From assembly GCA_016720775.1 (NCBI GenBank), contig JADKJX010000004.1, positions 372,001-436,000 of the forward strand: 64,000 nt of DNA. Reading direction: 5' to 3'. A program made the translations under genes and the position numbers. The notes under the pieces are model-generated. The model was not told the origin of the DNA. It saw nothing but the letters and a program-made list of their open reading frames with translations, and searched no databases. Below are positions 43,622 through 52,669 of this stretch, piece after piece. Position 1 is the stretch's first letter, and the number at the start of each line of letters is the position of its first letter. This DNA comes from Chitinophagaceae bacterium (GTDB lineage: Bacteria > Bacteroidota > Bacteroidia > Chitinophagales > Chitinophagaceae).

Positions 43622-45028
43622 TTAAATTTGACGTATGGAGTTATAAAGGTTAATATATTTTTCAGAACTGCTTTCCCAACTGTTATCGATCTTCATGACC
43701 TGCTCACGGATCTCCGCTATTCTTTCTTTATCATCGTAAAGTTCCACTGCCCGGTGGATGGAATAAGTAATATCCCAGACAGTTGCATAATTGAAACAAA
43801 TACCATAGCCATCTGGTTCACCAAAATCAACCACCGTGTCTTTTAATCCGCCCGTGCGGCGAACAATGGGTATGGTTCCATAACGCAATGCATACATCTG
43901 GTTAAGGCCACAGGGTTCTACCCGGCTTGGCATCAGCAAAAAATCGGCACCCGCATACATCTGGTGGGATAATTTTTCATTATAGCCTATTTGTGAATTG
44001 TAATAACCCACATACCCGTTATTCAATGCGCTTAACTGTGCTTCAACAGCCGGATCACCGCTCCCTAAAATTAGAAAATTCATGTTATTTCCAATGTGGC
44101 TGAATGAATCATTTATGGCCTGGGGCAAAAGATCGGCTGCCTTCTCTCCCACCATCCTGCCGATGTAAACAAAAAGCGGCTTCTTAATATCAAGTTTAAA
44201 ATCCTTGCACAGTTTTTTCTTATTAAGCTGTTTACCCGGCCCGGCATCATCAATTGAAAAATTATCGAGGATGTACGTATCTGTTTCAGGATTCCATACA
44301 ACGTTGAGTATGCCGGTACATTTGCTTTTTCCATTATAAACAACTGCTCAAGCCCGTTTGCGCTTTGGGTAAGTTCTTCCATATAACTCGGACTAACGGT
44401 GGTAACCCTGTCGGCACATTTTACCCCGCATGCCAATGGGTTGATGGTATTGCTCCAGTCGAGCAAACCCCATTGCCAGGTATCCCAGGCAGGTATGTAA
44501 AAACTCTTATCCCAACCCATCCATCCCTGGTACTGGGCATTGTGAATAGTGAGTACCGTTGGCACCGAAGAAAGATGCTGGTACGCAAAACAATGGCGCA
44601 TCATAAAAGGCACCAATGCGGTGTGGTGATCATGTACGTGCACCACATCTGGCCGGTGTTCCCATTTGCTCAGCCAGTCAACAACGGCGATCTGGAAAGC
44701 AGTGAACCGTTCACTATCGTCGTCGTAGCTGTACACATTTTCCCGGTCGAGCAAGCCGTATATATCCACGCAGTAAAGATCGAACCCGAGTTTGTTTGTT
44801 TTCTTTGATGATGGTATAATCCAGGTAACGGGTATCCATCATAATACTGCCTTTGTGTTCCACATTCCATTCGTTATCGTAGAGGAATTTTGTGCGGTGC
44901 ATGGGTACCACCACTTTGGCAATATGGCCCGACTGCTGCTGGTATTTTGGTAAGGTTCCCACCACATCGGCAAGGCCGCCAACCTTTGCGTACGGGTAAC
45001 ATTCTGCACTAACGTGTACGATCTCCAT
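43622..45028 (-). pseudogene. glgA: Glycogen synthase, broken by two frameshifts and a small deletion
   Basis: Three frames together cover the GT5 glycogen synthase. Segment 1 (45028 to about 44800) starts MEIVHVSAECYPYAKVGGLA. Segment 2 (about 44800-44325) has VDWLSKWEHRPDVVHVHDHH and VTTVSPSYMEELTQ. Segment 3 (about 44320-43622) has IGRMVGEKAADLLPQA and LMPSRVEPCGLNQMYALRYG. Break 1 lies in a reiterated ACAAACAAAC stretch, break 2 at an A run (GCAAATG). Just after break 2 the conserved NGID motif is gone: the frame reads GILNVVWNPETD. It lies upstream of glgC with an 8-base gap. Confidence 0.88.
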
Positions 45029-45139
45029 GCTGTTGATTTATGCAGTTCAATTTAGTAATCATTTTGCTTCAAACCAATTAAATTAAATTTTTCATGCTGC
45101 CCAAATTATTTTACTTTCAGCCATAAAAATTTTAACGAC

Positions 45140-46774
45140 ATGCAAACAGAACAAAAAGATTCAATCACCCCCGAAAAGCGGCAGTTTATACAAACCAACT
45201 ATGGTGCATTAAGTACCCTGGTTACGGTTTTTTTCTTTTGGGGATTCATTGCAGCGGGTAATAGTGTGTTCATTCCCTTCTGCAAACATTATTTTCATTT
45301 AGACCAGTTTCAAAGCCAGTTGATCGACTTTGCATTTTACACCGCTTATTACATCGGAGCCCTGGTGCTTTTTGCCTACGGTGCATTTGGGGGCAAAGAC
45401 CTGGTGGGCAAATGGGGTTACAAAAAAAGTATTGTGTATGGATTGCTTTTTTCTGCCCTTGGTGCGGCAGCCATGATAATTGCAGTAAATGCCAACACGT
45501 TTGCAGGCATGTTGGTAGGACTGTTCATCGTGGCACTTGGATTTTCATTACAGCAAACCGCAGCCCAGCCCTTTGCCATTTCATTGGGTGATCCGTCAAC
45601 AGGAACAGGCCGTGTGAACCTAGGTGGTGGTATCAATTCTTTCGGAACAACTATTGGCCCCATTGTGGTGGCTATTGCCTTATTTGGTTCCACTGCTGCC
45701 ATCACAGATGGAAGATTGCAGCACTTAGCTTAACATCAAGGTGATCGTTTATACCTTGTGTTGGGCGCTTTGTTTATTGCCGCTGCTGCTTTTCTTCACA
45801 TTTCAAAAAGTACCGGATGGCATATCTTGAAAAAGTGGAAAGCGGTACCAAAGCATTGTACACCTTATTAATTATGACTGGACTCTTGGTAATCATGTTC
45901 GTTCCTGTTTTCAGCAGTTATAAAAAAACTCCATGCTTCATAGAAACGATCATGGAAGCTTGCTTGAAATGGTTACTGGCGCATTGGCCATTGTTGTAGC
46001 TGGCCGATGCCGTGAGTGCCAAGAAAATGCAACTGGCTGGGGAGCAATGAAATACCCGCAACTGGTCTTGGGGATGCTGGCATCTTTGTGTATGTAGGTG
46101 TGGAAGTATCGATTGGAAGTAATTTTAGGGAACTGCTTAAACAACCTGAGTTCGTAACCATTGACAGGCTTATCCGAAGCCGCTCCAAATTTATTTCACT
46201 GTATTGGGAAGTTTAATGATTGGGAGATGGGCAGGAGCCATCAGTGTTTTTAAACTATCGAAGCAGGCAAAACTGATAATGATGTTTGTAGTGCCGCTTA
46301 TTGCCAAAGTATGATATGAAACCATTGTATTATTATGTTGTTTGCGTGCTTATCCAGATAGCAGCCTTTTATTTCAGTAAAGACAAGCCTGCCAGAACCT
46401 TATTGATCTTTGGCGTATTGGGTGTAACAGCGATGATCATTGGTACACAAACAACCGGCATGGTAGCCACTTATGCATTTTTAAGTGGCGGTTTATTCTG
46501 TTCAATCATGTGGCCTTGTATTTTTACATTGTGAATTGCCGGGTTAGGGAAATACACTTCCGAAGGATCTGCATTTCTTATCATGATGATCTTAGGTGGA
46601 GGTATAATTCCACCATTGCAGGGAAAGATCGGAGATCGTTCTGTAGGCTTTCATAATTCTTATTTGTTAGCAGTGGCTTGCTTCTTATTTCTTGCATGGC
46701 TTGCTCTCAAACTAAAAAAAGTTTTACATAAACAAGGTTTGGATTTCGACGAACAGATTGCAGGAGGACATTAA
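45140..46774 (+). pseudogene. Remnant of a sugar MFS transporter (FucP-like)
   Basis: Pieces in several frames match one sugar MFS transporter of about 12 helices. The first 190 residues (45140-45700) are intact, with FFFWGFIAAGNSVFIPF and GKWGYKKSIVYG. Later pieces, KVESGTKALYTLLIMTGLLV (from 45834), FVYVGVEVSIGSNFRELLKQ (46085), YDMKPLYYYVVCVLIQIAAF (46313) and LGGGIIPPLQGKI (46592), are separated by many frame changes. An in-frame TGA stands at 46531, where homologues have Ser. With at least five lesions this is not functional as read. It lies between glgA and a ROK glucokinase. Confidence 0.88.
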
Positions 46775-46827
46775 TCCCTGAATGAAAAACATAACCGGGT
46801 TCTTATTCATTTTTAATTGCAGTTAAA

Positions 46828-47796
46828 ATGGCACAGAAGAAAGACTTTGCGATAGGCATTGATATAGGCGGCACCACCACAAAATTCGGCATTGTAAATA
46901 ACCATGGCGAAATACTGGCGCAGGACCGCATCCCCAGCAACGAACACGAAGTGGTGGAGGAATTTATTGAAGACCTGTATAAAAAATTAATGCCCATGAT
47001 CGAAAAATCGGGTGGCGTTAAAAATTTTGCAGGCATTGGCATTGGCGCTCCCAATGGGAATATTTATACGGGTACCATAGAATACGCCCCCAATTTGAAA
47101 TGGAAAGGCATTATTCCGCTTGCTGATTTGATCGGAAAAAAATTCGGATTACCGACCAGGCTTACCAATGATGCCAATGCTGCCGCCATGGGTGAAATGA
47201 TGTATGGCGCCTGTAAGAACATGCGGCACTTCATAACCATTACCCTGGGAACAGGTGTAGGAAGCGGTATTGTAATAGATGGCAAGATCGTGGTGGGCCA
47301 TGACGGTTTTGCAGGCGAACTGGGGCATACCATCATACGGCCGGGAGGCAGGTTACACAAGAGTACCGGCATGCGTGGTAGCCTGGAATCCTACGCATCT
47401 GCAACGGGTGTAAGGGAAACAGCCATTGAAATGCTGACCACGCATCCCGAAGAACCAAGCCTGCTTCGCAACTATAGTATCAACGACCTTACCAGTGAAT
47501 CGGTTTATGAATGTGCTATGCAGGGTGATAATATTGCCAACAACATATTTGAATTCACCGGGCAGATACTGGGCGAATCGTTGGCCAATTTCATCATGTT
47601 CTCCTCCCCGGCGGCCATCATATTGTTTGGCGGATTGACAAAGGCAGGCAATCTTTTACTGAACCCAACCCGAAAGCACATGGAGATGAACCTGCTGCCG
47701 ATCTTTCAGAATAAAGTGAAATTGCTGTTTAGTGAACTGAAGGAAGCCGATGCAGCGATACTGGGTGCCAGTGCGTTGGTTTGGGAGATGGATTAA
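46828..47796 (+). CDS. ROK family glucokinase-like protein lacking the zinc cysteines
   Basis: 322 residues. The ATP-binding start IGIDIGGTTTKFGIV (residues 9-23), the catalytic Asp in NDANAAAMGE, GTGVGSGIVIDG and GELGHTIIRPGG are typical of ROK sugar kinases. The segment that normally has the zinc motif CxCGxxGC reads GRLHKSTGMRGSLESYAS, with no Cys. It probably phosphorylates glucose or a related sugar. It lies downstream of the transporter remnant and has its own strong terminator. Confidence 0.88.
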   Translation: MAQKKDFAIGIDIGGTTTKFGIVNNHGEILAQDRIPSNEHEVVEEFIEDLYKKLMPMIEKSGGVKNFAGIGIGAPNGNIYTGTIEYAPNLKWKGIIPLADLIGKKFGLPTRLTNDANAAAMGEMMYGACKNMRHFITITLGTGVGSGIVIDGKIVVGHDGFAGELGHTIIRPGGRLHKSTGMRGSLESYASATGVRETAIEMLTTHPEEPSLLRNYSINDLTSESVYECAMQGDNIANNIFEFTGQILGESLANFIMFSSPAAIILFGGLTKAGNLLLNPTRKHMEMNLLPIFQNKVKLLFSELKEADAAILGASALVWEMD

Positions 47797-47816
47797 CAGA
47801 TTGGAATTACTACGAT

Positions 47817-47846
47817 AAAAAAAGACCCTCAATGAGGGTCTTTTTA
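47817..47846 (+). terminator. Intrinsic terminator after ROK kinase
   Basis: AAAGACCCTC (47821-47830) / GAGGGTCTTT with loop AAT and T tail. Confidence 0.88.
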
Positions 47847-47886
47847 ATGAGATATGGGATCTATAGATTTTAAAAACGGGCCCTAA

Positions 47887-47955
47887 TCAGATAGATACGA
47901 TGCCAACAACAACTGCAACCAGTGCCGCGGCTAATACGAAAATCATGGTTTTCAT
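47887..47955 (-). CDS. Possible 22-residue hydrophobic peptide
   Basis: A tiny frame coding MKTMIFVLAAALVAVVVGIV plus Ser-Ile, almost one membrane helix with a basic start. It lies in the otherwise empty gap between the ROK terminator and the phosphodiester glycosidase gene. No clear promoter or Shine-Dalgarno is seen. It could be a small membrane peptide or chance. Confidence 0.25.
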   Translation of the reverse strand: MKTMIFVLAAALVAVVVGIVSI

Positions 47956-48046
47956 AAATAATGTGTTTAGTCAGCAGAATTAACGTAAAAATCATGCCAA
48001 TATGGGAATTGTGAAGAAAAATGGGCCCAGGTGTGTAAAATAAGCA

Positions 48047-49068
48047 CTACTTATTTGCAATAATAAAGACCGCCGGTACCGGCCGCTGCCCCTCCTTGTC
48101 GCTGGGCTTAATGGTCTCTTTGCCATTGATGAGCATGCAACTGCTGCCGCCGCCGTCGAGGTTGAGAGCTTCAAAACATCCCAGGTCGATAAGTAATTTA
48201 GCTTCTTGTTCCAGAGTAGCTCCTTCTGCAATTCCGGGGAAACGGCCCTGTATGACCATGATGACCAGGTAGCCGCCATTTGTATAACCGATACAAGTTC
48301 GGGGGTGTTTATCGCTGATGGCTTTACCGGCAAATTTCAGTTCTTCTTCATTAGTGATCTTTACCTGACCTTTCTGAACGATTACCGGGCCGCCACCTAT
48401 TGCGGTTCTCATCTTCCATTTTTTGAAATTCAGCTTCCCATATACAGGCCCTAAAACGTTACCAGTAATAAAACGAGATTCATATTCCTGATGTAATTGA
48501 ATGAAGGGTGCAAAATCCAATCTTTCAAACACGCGGTAAATTCTAGATGCAGGCTTTGTTTTGCATAGGCAAATCGTTTAGAGGAGTCAGTTAATGTCCA
48601 TACGATATCAGCATTTCGCTTTTTATCAATTCCAATAGCACTTGCCAACGGGTGCCTGTATTGAAAAGTGTCCTTTCCTCTCATCGGAAGAGAATGGATA
48701 TTATACCCAACCAGCTTTCCGTTCTTTATCACCATATTCAGATTTTGGTTTTTATCAAAATTGAAAAAGGTACAGTTAACTACAATAAGCGGCTGGTTAT
48801 TCTTCTCATAAAACTTAGACGGCGTTAATCTTCTTCCCAGCGTAGTATCAACCGTAAAATCAAGTTTCATATCCTTCAATCTTGCCCTTACATAATAAGC
48901 AATGAATGGTTTTCCATCCAGCGAATCGGTTGTTTTAAAAACCTGCACCGAAGCAGGCAACGGCGCATACAACGAATCAACATTCACCCACTTAACCTGG
49001 GCAAATGACTTTGTTGATAAAAGGAAAAATACCGGGAGAAAAAAAAACAGCCGGAACCTTATATTCAT
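48047..49068 (-). CDS. Phosphodiester glycosidase (NAGPA domain) family protein, frameshifted
   Basis: The start at 49068 is chosen because it begins a signal peptide (MNIRFRLFFFLPVFFLLSTK ... FAQ). Frame 1 carries LIVVNCTFFNFDKN and NGKLVGYNIHSL. Frame 2, from about 48560, carries the NAGPA core AIGGGPVIVQKG, TCIGYTNGGYLVIMVIQGR and ALNLDGGGSSCML. The frames join near an A4 run (GCAAAACAAAG), reading ...KPASRIYRVFERLDFAP. One indel restores about 340 residues. NAGPA-type proteins cleave phosphodiester-linked sugars; the substrate is unknown. Confidence 0.85.
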
Positions 49069-49207
49069 GTAACACAGTTTAGTAAAACAGTTCACTCCGT
49101 ATTTTCTGCAGCCCACTCCAATTTGCTATGCACATACTATTATATGAATTAGCCTTGTGCTATAAAATTACTCCTAAGCTTTTTTATAAACAATTAAAAT
49201 TATAGTC

Positions 49208-49768
49208 ATGAAGATCAAACAATTTTTTTATGCCGCCCTGCTGGCATTCTCCTTCTCTCCTGCGTTGGCACAAAATGAAGTTCCTGCCGGTTATGTAAAA
49301 GGTTCAATCACCCAGGGTGATGGTTCCGTATCGCAAGGATACATCAAAGACAATATCAAAAAAACGGCATCGGTGGCGTTCATCGACAGCAAGGGAGCAA
49401 AAAAAACCTACAACGGCAGCCAGTTGAATGCAGTAAGCCTGGATGGCGTAAATTTTATCTGCATCGGTGGCGATTTCTTCAAACCACTCAGCACCGGCAA
49501 AATGAACTTTTTACAAAAAGCCAGCAATGCCTCAGGCAGTGTTTCATACAACGGAACAGAAGCTGTGGTAAGCAGCGGTACCGAAGGCAAAATAGGCGAC
49601 TACTTTGTGTATGCCGGTAATAAACTGAAACTGCTCAACAAAAAAAGCCTCGAGTCTTTTATCAGCAACGACCTGGCTGTTTGTGCCCCGGCAGTTGAAA
49701 AAGCAAAAGCGATCAACGGCGATATTGCCCGGCTGCAGGAAGCCGTTGACATCTTTAACAGGAATTAG
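49208..49768 (+). CDS. Secreted protein, unknown function
   Basis: 186 residues with a signal peptide ending PALAQ (about 21). The body is predicted to be beta-rich (GYVKGSITQGDGSVSQGYIK, DGVNFICIGGDFFKPLSTGK), with two Cys, and ends in a helical segment. I do not recognise the family. It lies alone between the divergent glycosidase gene and the LytS kinase gene. TAGCCTTG near 49150 differs from the -7 consensus by one base. Confidence 0.72.
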   Translation: MKIKQFFYAALLAFSFSPALAQNEVPAGYVKGSITQGDGSVSQGYIKDNIKKTASVAFIDSKGAKKTYNGSQLNAVSLDGVNFICIGGDFFKPLSTGKMNFLQKASNASGSVSYNGTEAVVSSGTEGKIGDYFVYAGNKLKLLNKKSLESFISNDLAVCAPAVEKAKAINGDIARLQEAVDIFNRN

Positions 49769-49809
49769 TCCTGCTGTTCCGGTATCAGTAAATGCCCGGC
49801 CGGTTTTTA

Positions 49810-49817
49810 TATCTTTA
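49810..49817 (+). promoter_or_regulatory. Near-match -7 box (TATCTTTA) four bases before LytS ATG
   Basis: One mismatch to TAnnTTTG. The same four-base spacing to the ATG (49822) is seen at the Ada-like and DUF721 genes, suggesting a leaderless mRNA. Confidence 0.35.
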
Positions 49818-49821
49818 CTAT

Positions 49822-50868
49822 ATGAAAAGAACCAATTGCAAAATAGCGTTCAATGATGTGCCGCTCATGTTGTTTGCAATTCCTGTATTAAGTTATATTA
49901 TTCCCATTGTATTTTTTGGCTGCCGGTTCAACCGGCAGCCTTATTTCAGGTGGGAAGAATACCCGGTCACTTTCATCGTCATTTTATTATTGTGGCTGGC
50001 CAACCGGTATATATTGATCTGGTGCCGTACACGTTATCCTCTTTTCAAGGATGTTCGCAAACGGCTCTTTGTGCAGGCCAGTAGCATGCTGATCTTTACC
50101 ATTGTTGGCGATAACTTTCTTCATGTCATCCTTCGTAAAACGATCTTCGTAGACAGAACGGTCACAATTTTTGATACCGACCAGCTCATCAGCAGGGCCG
50201 CTGCCGATGTCTTCTGTGTGATCATGATCGTGGCAATCTACGAAAGCATCTACTTCATGCATGCATTAAAAGATTCTGTAGAAGAAAAGGAAATGCTGAA
50301 ACGGGAAAGCCTGCAGGCCCAGTTGAATGCACTGAGAACCCAGGTGAATCCGCATTTTCTTTTTAATAACCTGAACACACTTAGCTCACTGATCCCGGAA
50401 AACCCAAAACATGCGATGGATTTTGTGCAGCAGCTTTCTAAAGTTTACCGCCACATACTTGATGTAAAAGATGAAAAAAGTATTCCACTCAAAGACGAAC
50501 TGGATGTACTGAATGCCTATACATTCCTCTTAAAAACAAGGTTCGGCAATAACCTGGACGTGCACATCAACATTCCCGATGAAAAATTACAGAAGAAGAT
50601 CGTGCCGCTCTCTTTGCAGATACTAATGGAAAATGCCATCAAACATAATATCGTTTCATCCGATAAGCCATTGCAGATAAATGTGTTTACCGAGAACGGC
50701 AGCCTGGTACTCAGCAATAACCTGCAGATGAAAAACCAGGTAAATGAATCAACCGGCATCGGGCTGGAAAATATCCGCAACCGCTATAGACTTTTAGGCG
50801 ATAAAGAAGTAAAAGTTATTGAGAACGAGAACAGTTTCACCGTTTCCATACCACTGATCGAAAATTGA
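49822..50868 (+). CDS. LytS-type sensor histidine kinase
   Basis: 348 residues from the ATG at 49822; an ATG at 49792 in frame is less likely because a -7-like box lies between. Four hydrophobic segments fill about residues 10-150. The His_kinase region (PF06580 type) has QVNPHFLFNNLNTLSSLI with the phosphorylated His, and the ATPase part has LQILMENAIKHNI and GIGLENIRNRY. It probably passes phosphate to the LytTR regulator encoded one base downstream. The signal is unknown. Confidence 0.92.
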   Translation: MKRTNCKIAFNDVPLMLFAIPVLSYIIPIVFFGCRFNRQPYFRWEEYPVTFIVILLLWLANRYILIWCRTRYPLFKDVRKRLFVQASSMLIFTIVGDNFLHVILRKTIFVDRTVTIFDTDQLISRAAADVFCVIMIVAIYESIYFMHALKDSVEEKEMLKRESLQAQLNALRTQVNPHFLFNNLNTLSSLIPENPKHAMDFVQQLSKVYRHILDVKDEKSIPLKDELDVLNAYTFLLKTRFGNNLDVHINIPDEKLQKKIVPLSLQILMENAIKHNIVSSDKPLQINVFTENGSLVLSNNLQMKNQVNESTGIGLENIRNRYRLLGDKEVKVIENENSFTVSIPLIEN

Positions 50869-50869
50869 T

Positions 50870-51652
50870 ATGCAGGTACTGATCATAGAAGACGAAACCC
50901 CCGCAGCAAACAGGCTTTCCAAACTGCTGCAGAACATCGGTGATGATATTTCTATTGTAAACAGGCTCGACAGTGTGGAATCTTCCGTAAAATTCCTGCA
51001 GGCGGAACCAGGTAATATTGACCTTATTTTTATGGACATACAACTGGCCGATGGATTGAGCTTCGACATCTTTCAGCAAACAACCATCACCACGCCGGTT
51101 ATCTTTACCACCGCATTCGATCAATATACTTTAAAAGCTTTTAAAGTAAACAGCATTGATTATTTAATGCAACCCATTGATGAAAAGGAACCGGAACCGG
51201 CCGTGGAGAAATACCGGAGGCTGTACCAGAAAAAAGATACCAGCTACCCCGAGAAATTCCTGAAGATGATACAGGAAATGAATGCAGCCAAATATAAAGA
51301 GCGGCTGCTGATCAAAAGAGGACAGCAGTTAAGCTATCTCAAAACAAGTTCGGTGGCGTATTGCTTTGCAGATGGCAAACTTTGTTACGCAGTTGACTTC
51401 AATGGCGCAAAATATTTATTGGAAAGCAATCTTTCGCAACTGGAAGAACAATTGCAACCGTCCGACTTCTACCGCATCAACCGGCACCTGCTGGTAAATA
51501 TTGAGGCCGTAAAAAAAGTGCATACCTGGCTTGGCGGAAGATTGAAGATAGAAGTGCTGCCGCTAACCACAGCAGAAACCATCGTAAGCCGGGAACGGGT
51601 GAATGGATTTAAAGAATGGCTGGGCGGTAATGTTAATCCGTTAATTGGTTAA
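50870..51652 (+). CDS. LytTR response regulator
   Basis: 260 residues. The receiver domain begins LIIEDETPAANRLSKLL and has the phosphoacceptor Asp in DLIFMDIQLADG. The usual conserved Lys after the fifth strand (normally DYLLKPI) is replaced: the sequence reads DYLMQPIDEKE. The LytTR DNA-binding domain fills about 155-255 (FYRINRHLLVNIEAVKKV). It is paired with the kinase one base upstream. The last codons (NVNPLIG and stop) are encoded inside a hairpin repeat arm. Confidence 0.92.
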   Translation: MQVLIIEDETPAANRLSKLLQNIGDDISIVNRLDSVESSVKFLQAEPGNIDLIFMDIQLADGLSFDIFQQTTITTPVIFTTAFDQYTLKAFKVNSIDYLMQPIDEKEPEPAVEKYRRLYQKKDTSYPEKFLKMIQEMNAAKYKERLLIKRGQQLSYLKTSSVAYCFADGKLCYAVDFNGAKYLLESNLSQLEEQLQPSDFYRINRHLLVNIEAVKKVHTWLGGRLKIEVLPLTTAETIVSRERVNGFKEWLGGNVNPLIG

Positions 51653-51712
51653 ATAGTGATCAACACATGAACTCCTTTACCAATTAACGGATTAACTAAT
51701 TAACTATTCAAC
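51632..51712. repeat. Hairpin repeat family D, copy 1, covering both convergent stop codons
   Basis: Left arm GTTAATCCGTTAATTGG... (51632-51657) holds the last codons and stop of the LytTR gene. Right arm ACCAATTAACGGATTAAC... (51679-51712) holds the last codons and stop of lipA. The same words recur around iscX. Confidence 0.85.
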
Positions 51713-52638
51713 TTTTCTTCTTCCCATTTATTCCGGCCATAACCCGGTATCACATGTTTTTCGCTGTGGTAAGAGGAACGAACCAGCGGGCCGCTTTCCA
51801 CATAATCAAAACCCAGGTTGTACCCGATCTCCCTGAATTCGGCAAATTCATCGGGATGAACAAAACGGGCAACAGGTAAATGTCTTTTAGTGGGTTGAAG
51901 ATACTGGCCAATCGTCACAACATCAACATGGTTCGCTTTCAGGTCTTTTAATGTTTGTATCACTTCTTCCTTTTCTTCGCCCAGGCCAAGCATGATGCCG
52001 CTCTTTGTGCGCATGCCGCCTTCTTTTAATGTCCGCAGCGTTTCCATACTGCGCCAATACTTTGCCTGTATGCGTACCTGCCTTGTTAAACGCTCAGTGG
52101 TTTCAATATTATGGCTCACCACTTCCGGTGCTGCATCAATCACACGCTGTATGTTTTCTTTTTCAGCCTTGAAATCAGGAATCAGTGTTTCCAAAGTTGT
52201 GTCAGGATTTAAAGCCTTTACTGCTTTGATGGTATTGTACCAGATAATAGAACCTCCGTCTTTCAATTCATCCCGGTCAACGGATGTGATCACCGCATGT
52301 TTCACTTTCATCAGGTTGATGGCCTCCGCCACCCGTTGCGGCTCATCCCAATCCACTTCCAATGGCCTGCCGGTAGCAACGTTGCAAAAGCCGCAGCTTC
52401 TTGTACAAATATTTCCAAGTATCATGAAGGTGGCGGTACCTTCTCCCCAGCATTCGCCCATGTTCGGGCAATTACCGCTTTCGCAGATGGTATGCAGCTT
52501 ATGGGTATCGACTAAATTCCGGACGTGGCGGTATTCTTCACCAATGGGCAACTTAACCCGCAGCCAGTTTGGCTTCTTTGCCCCGATAGCTATCGGGCTT
52601 TGTTCTATTATTCCGTCAATTACGGGCAACTCTGTCAT
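51700..52638 (-). CDS. lipA: Lipoyl synthase
   Basis: 312 residues from the ATG at 52638 (MTELPVIDG); the ATG at 52692 adds 18 residues that are not family-like. Both iron-sulfur motifs are present: C-x4-C-x5-C in CESGNCPNMGEC and the radical SAM CTRSCGFCNV. It inserts sulfur into octanoyl groups of lipoyl proteins such as pyruvate dehydrogenase E2. Residues 14-19 (SPIAIG) are coded by a perfect palindrome. It lies 31 bases after the upstream outer membrane protein gene. Confidence 0.95.
   Translation of the reverse strand: MTELPVIDGIIEQSPIAIGAKKPNWLRVKLPIGEEYRHVRNLVDTHKLHTICESGNCPNMGECWGEGTATFMILGNICTRSCGFCNVATGRPLEVDWDEPQRVAEAINLMKVKHAVITSVDRDELKDGGSIIWYNTIKAVKALNPDTTLETLIPDFKAEKENIQRVIDAAPEVVSHNIETTERLTRQVRIQAKYWRSMETLRTLKEGGMRTKSGIMLGLGEEKEEVIQTLKDLKANHVDVVTIGQYLQPTKRHLPVARFVHPDEFAEFREIGYNLGFDYVESGPLVRSSYHSEKHVIPGYGRNKWEEEKLNS
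52582..52597. repeat. Palindrome CCCGATAGCTATCGGG inside lipA
   Basis: Perfect 16-base palindrome read in frame near the lipA N-terminus. The same word is, from memory, widespread in Bacteroidota genomes. Confidence 0.85.
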
Positions 52639-52669
52639 CTGGGAAATATATAAGTAATGGGTAATGATT

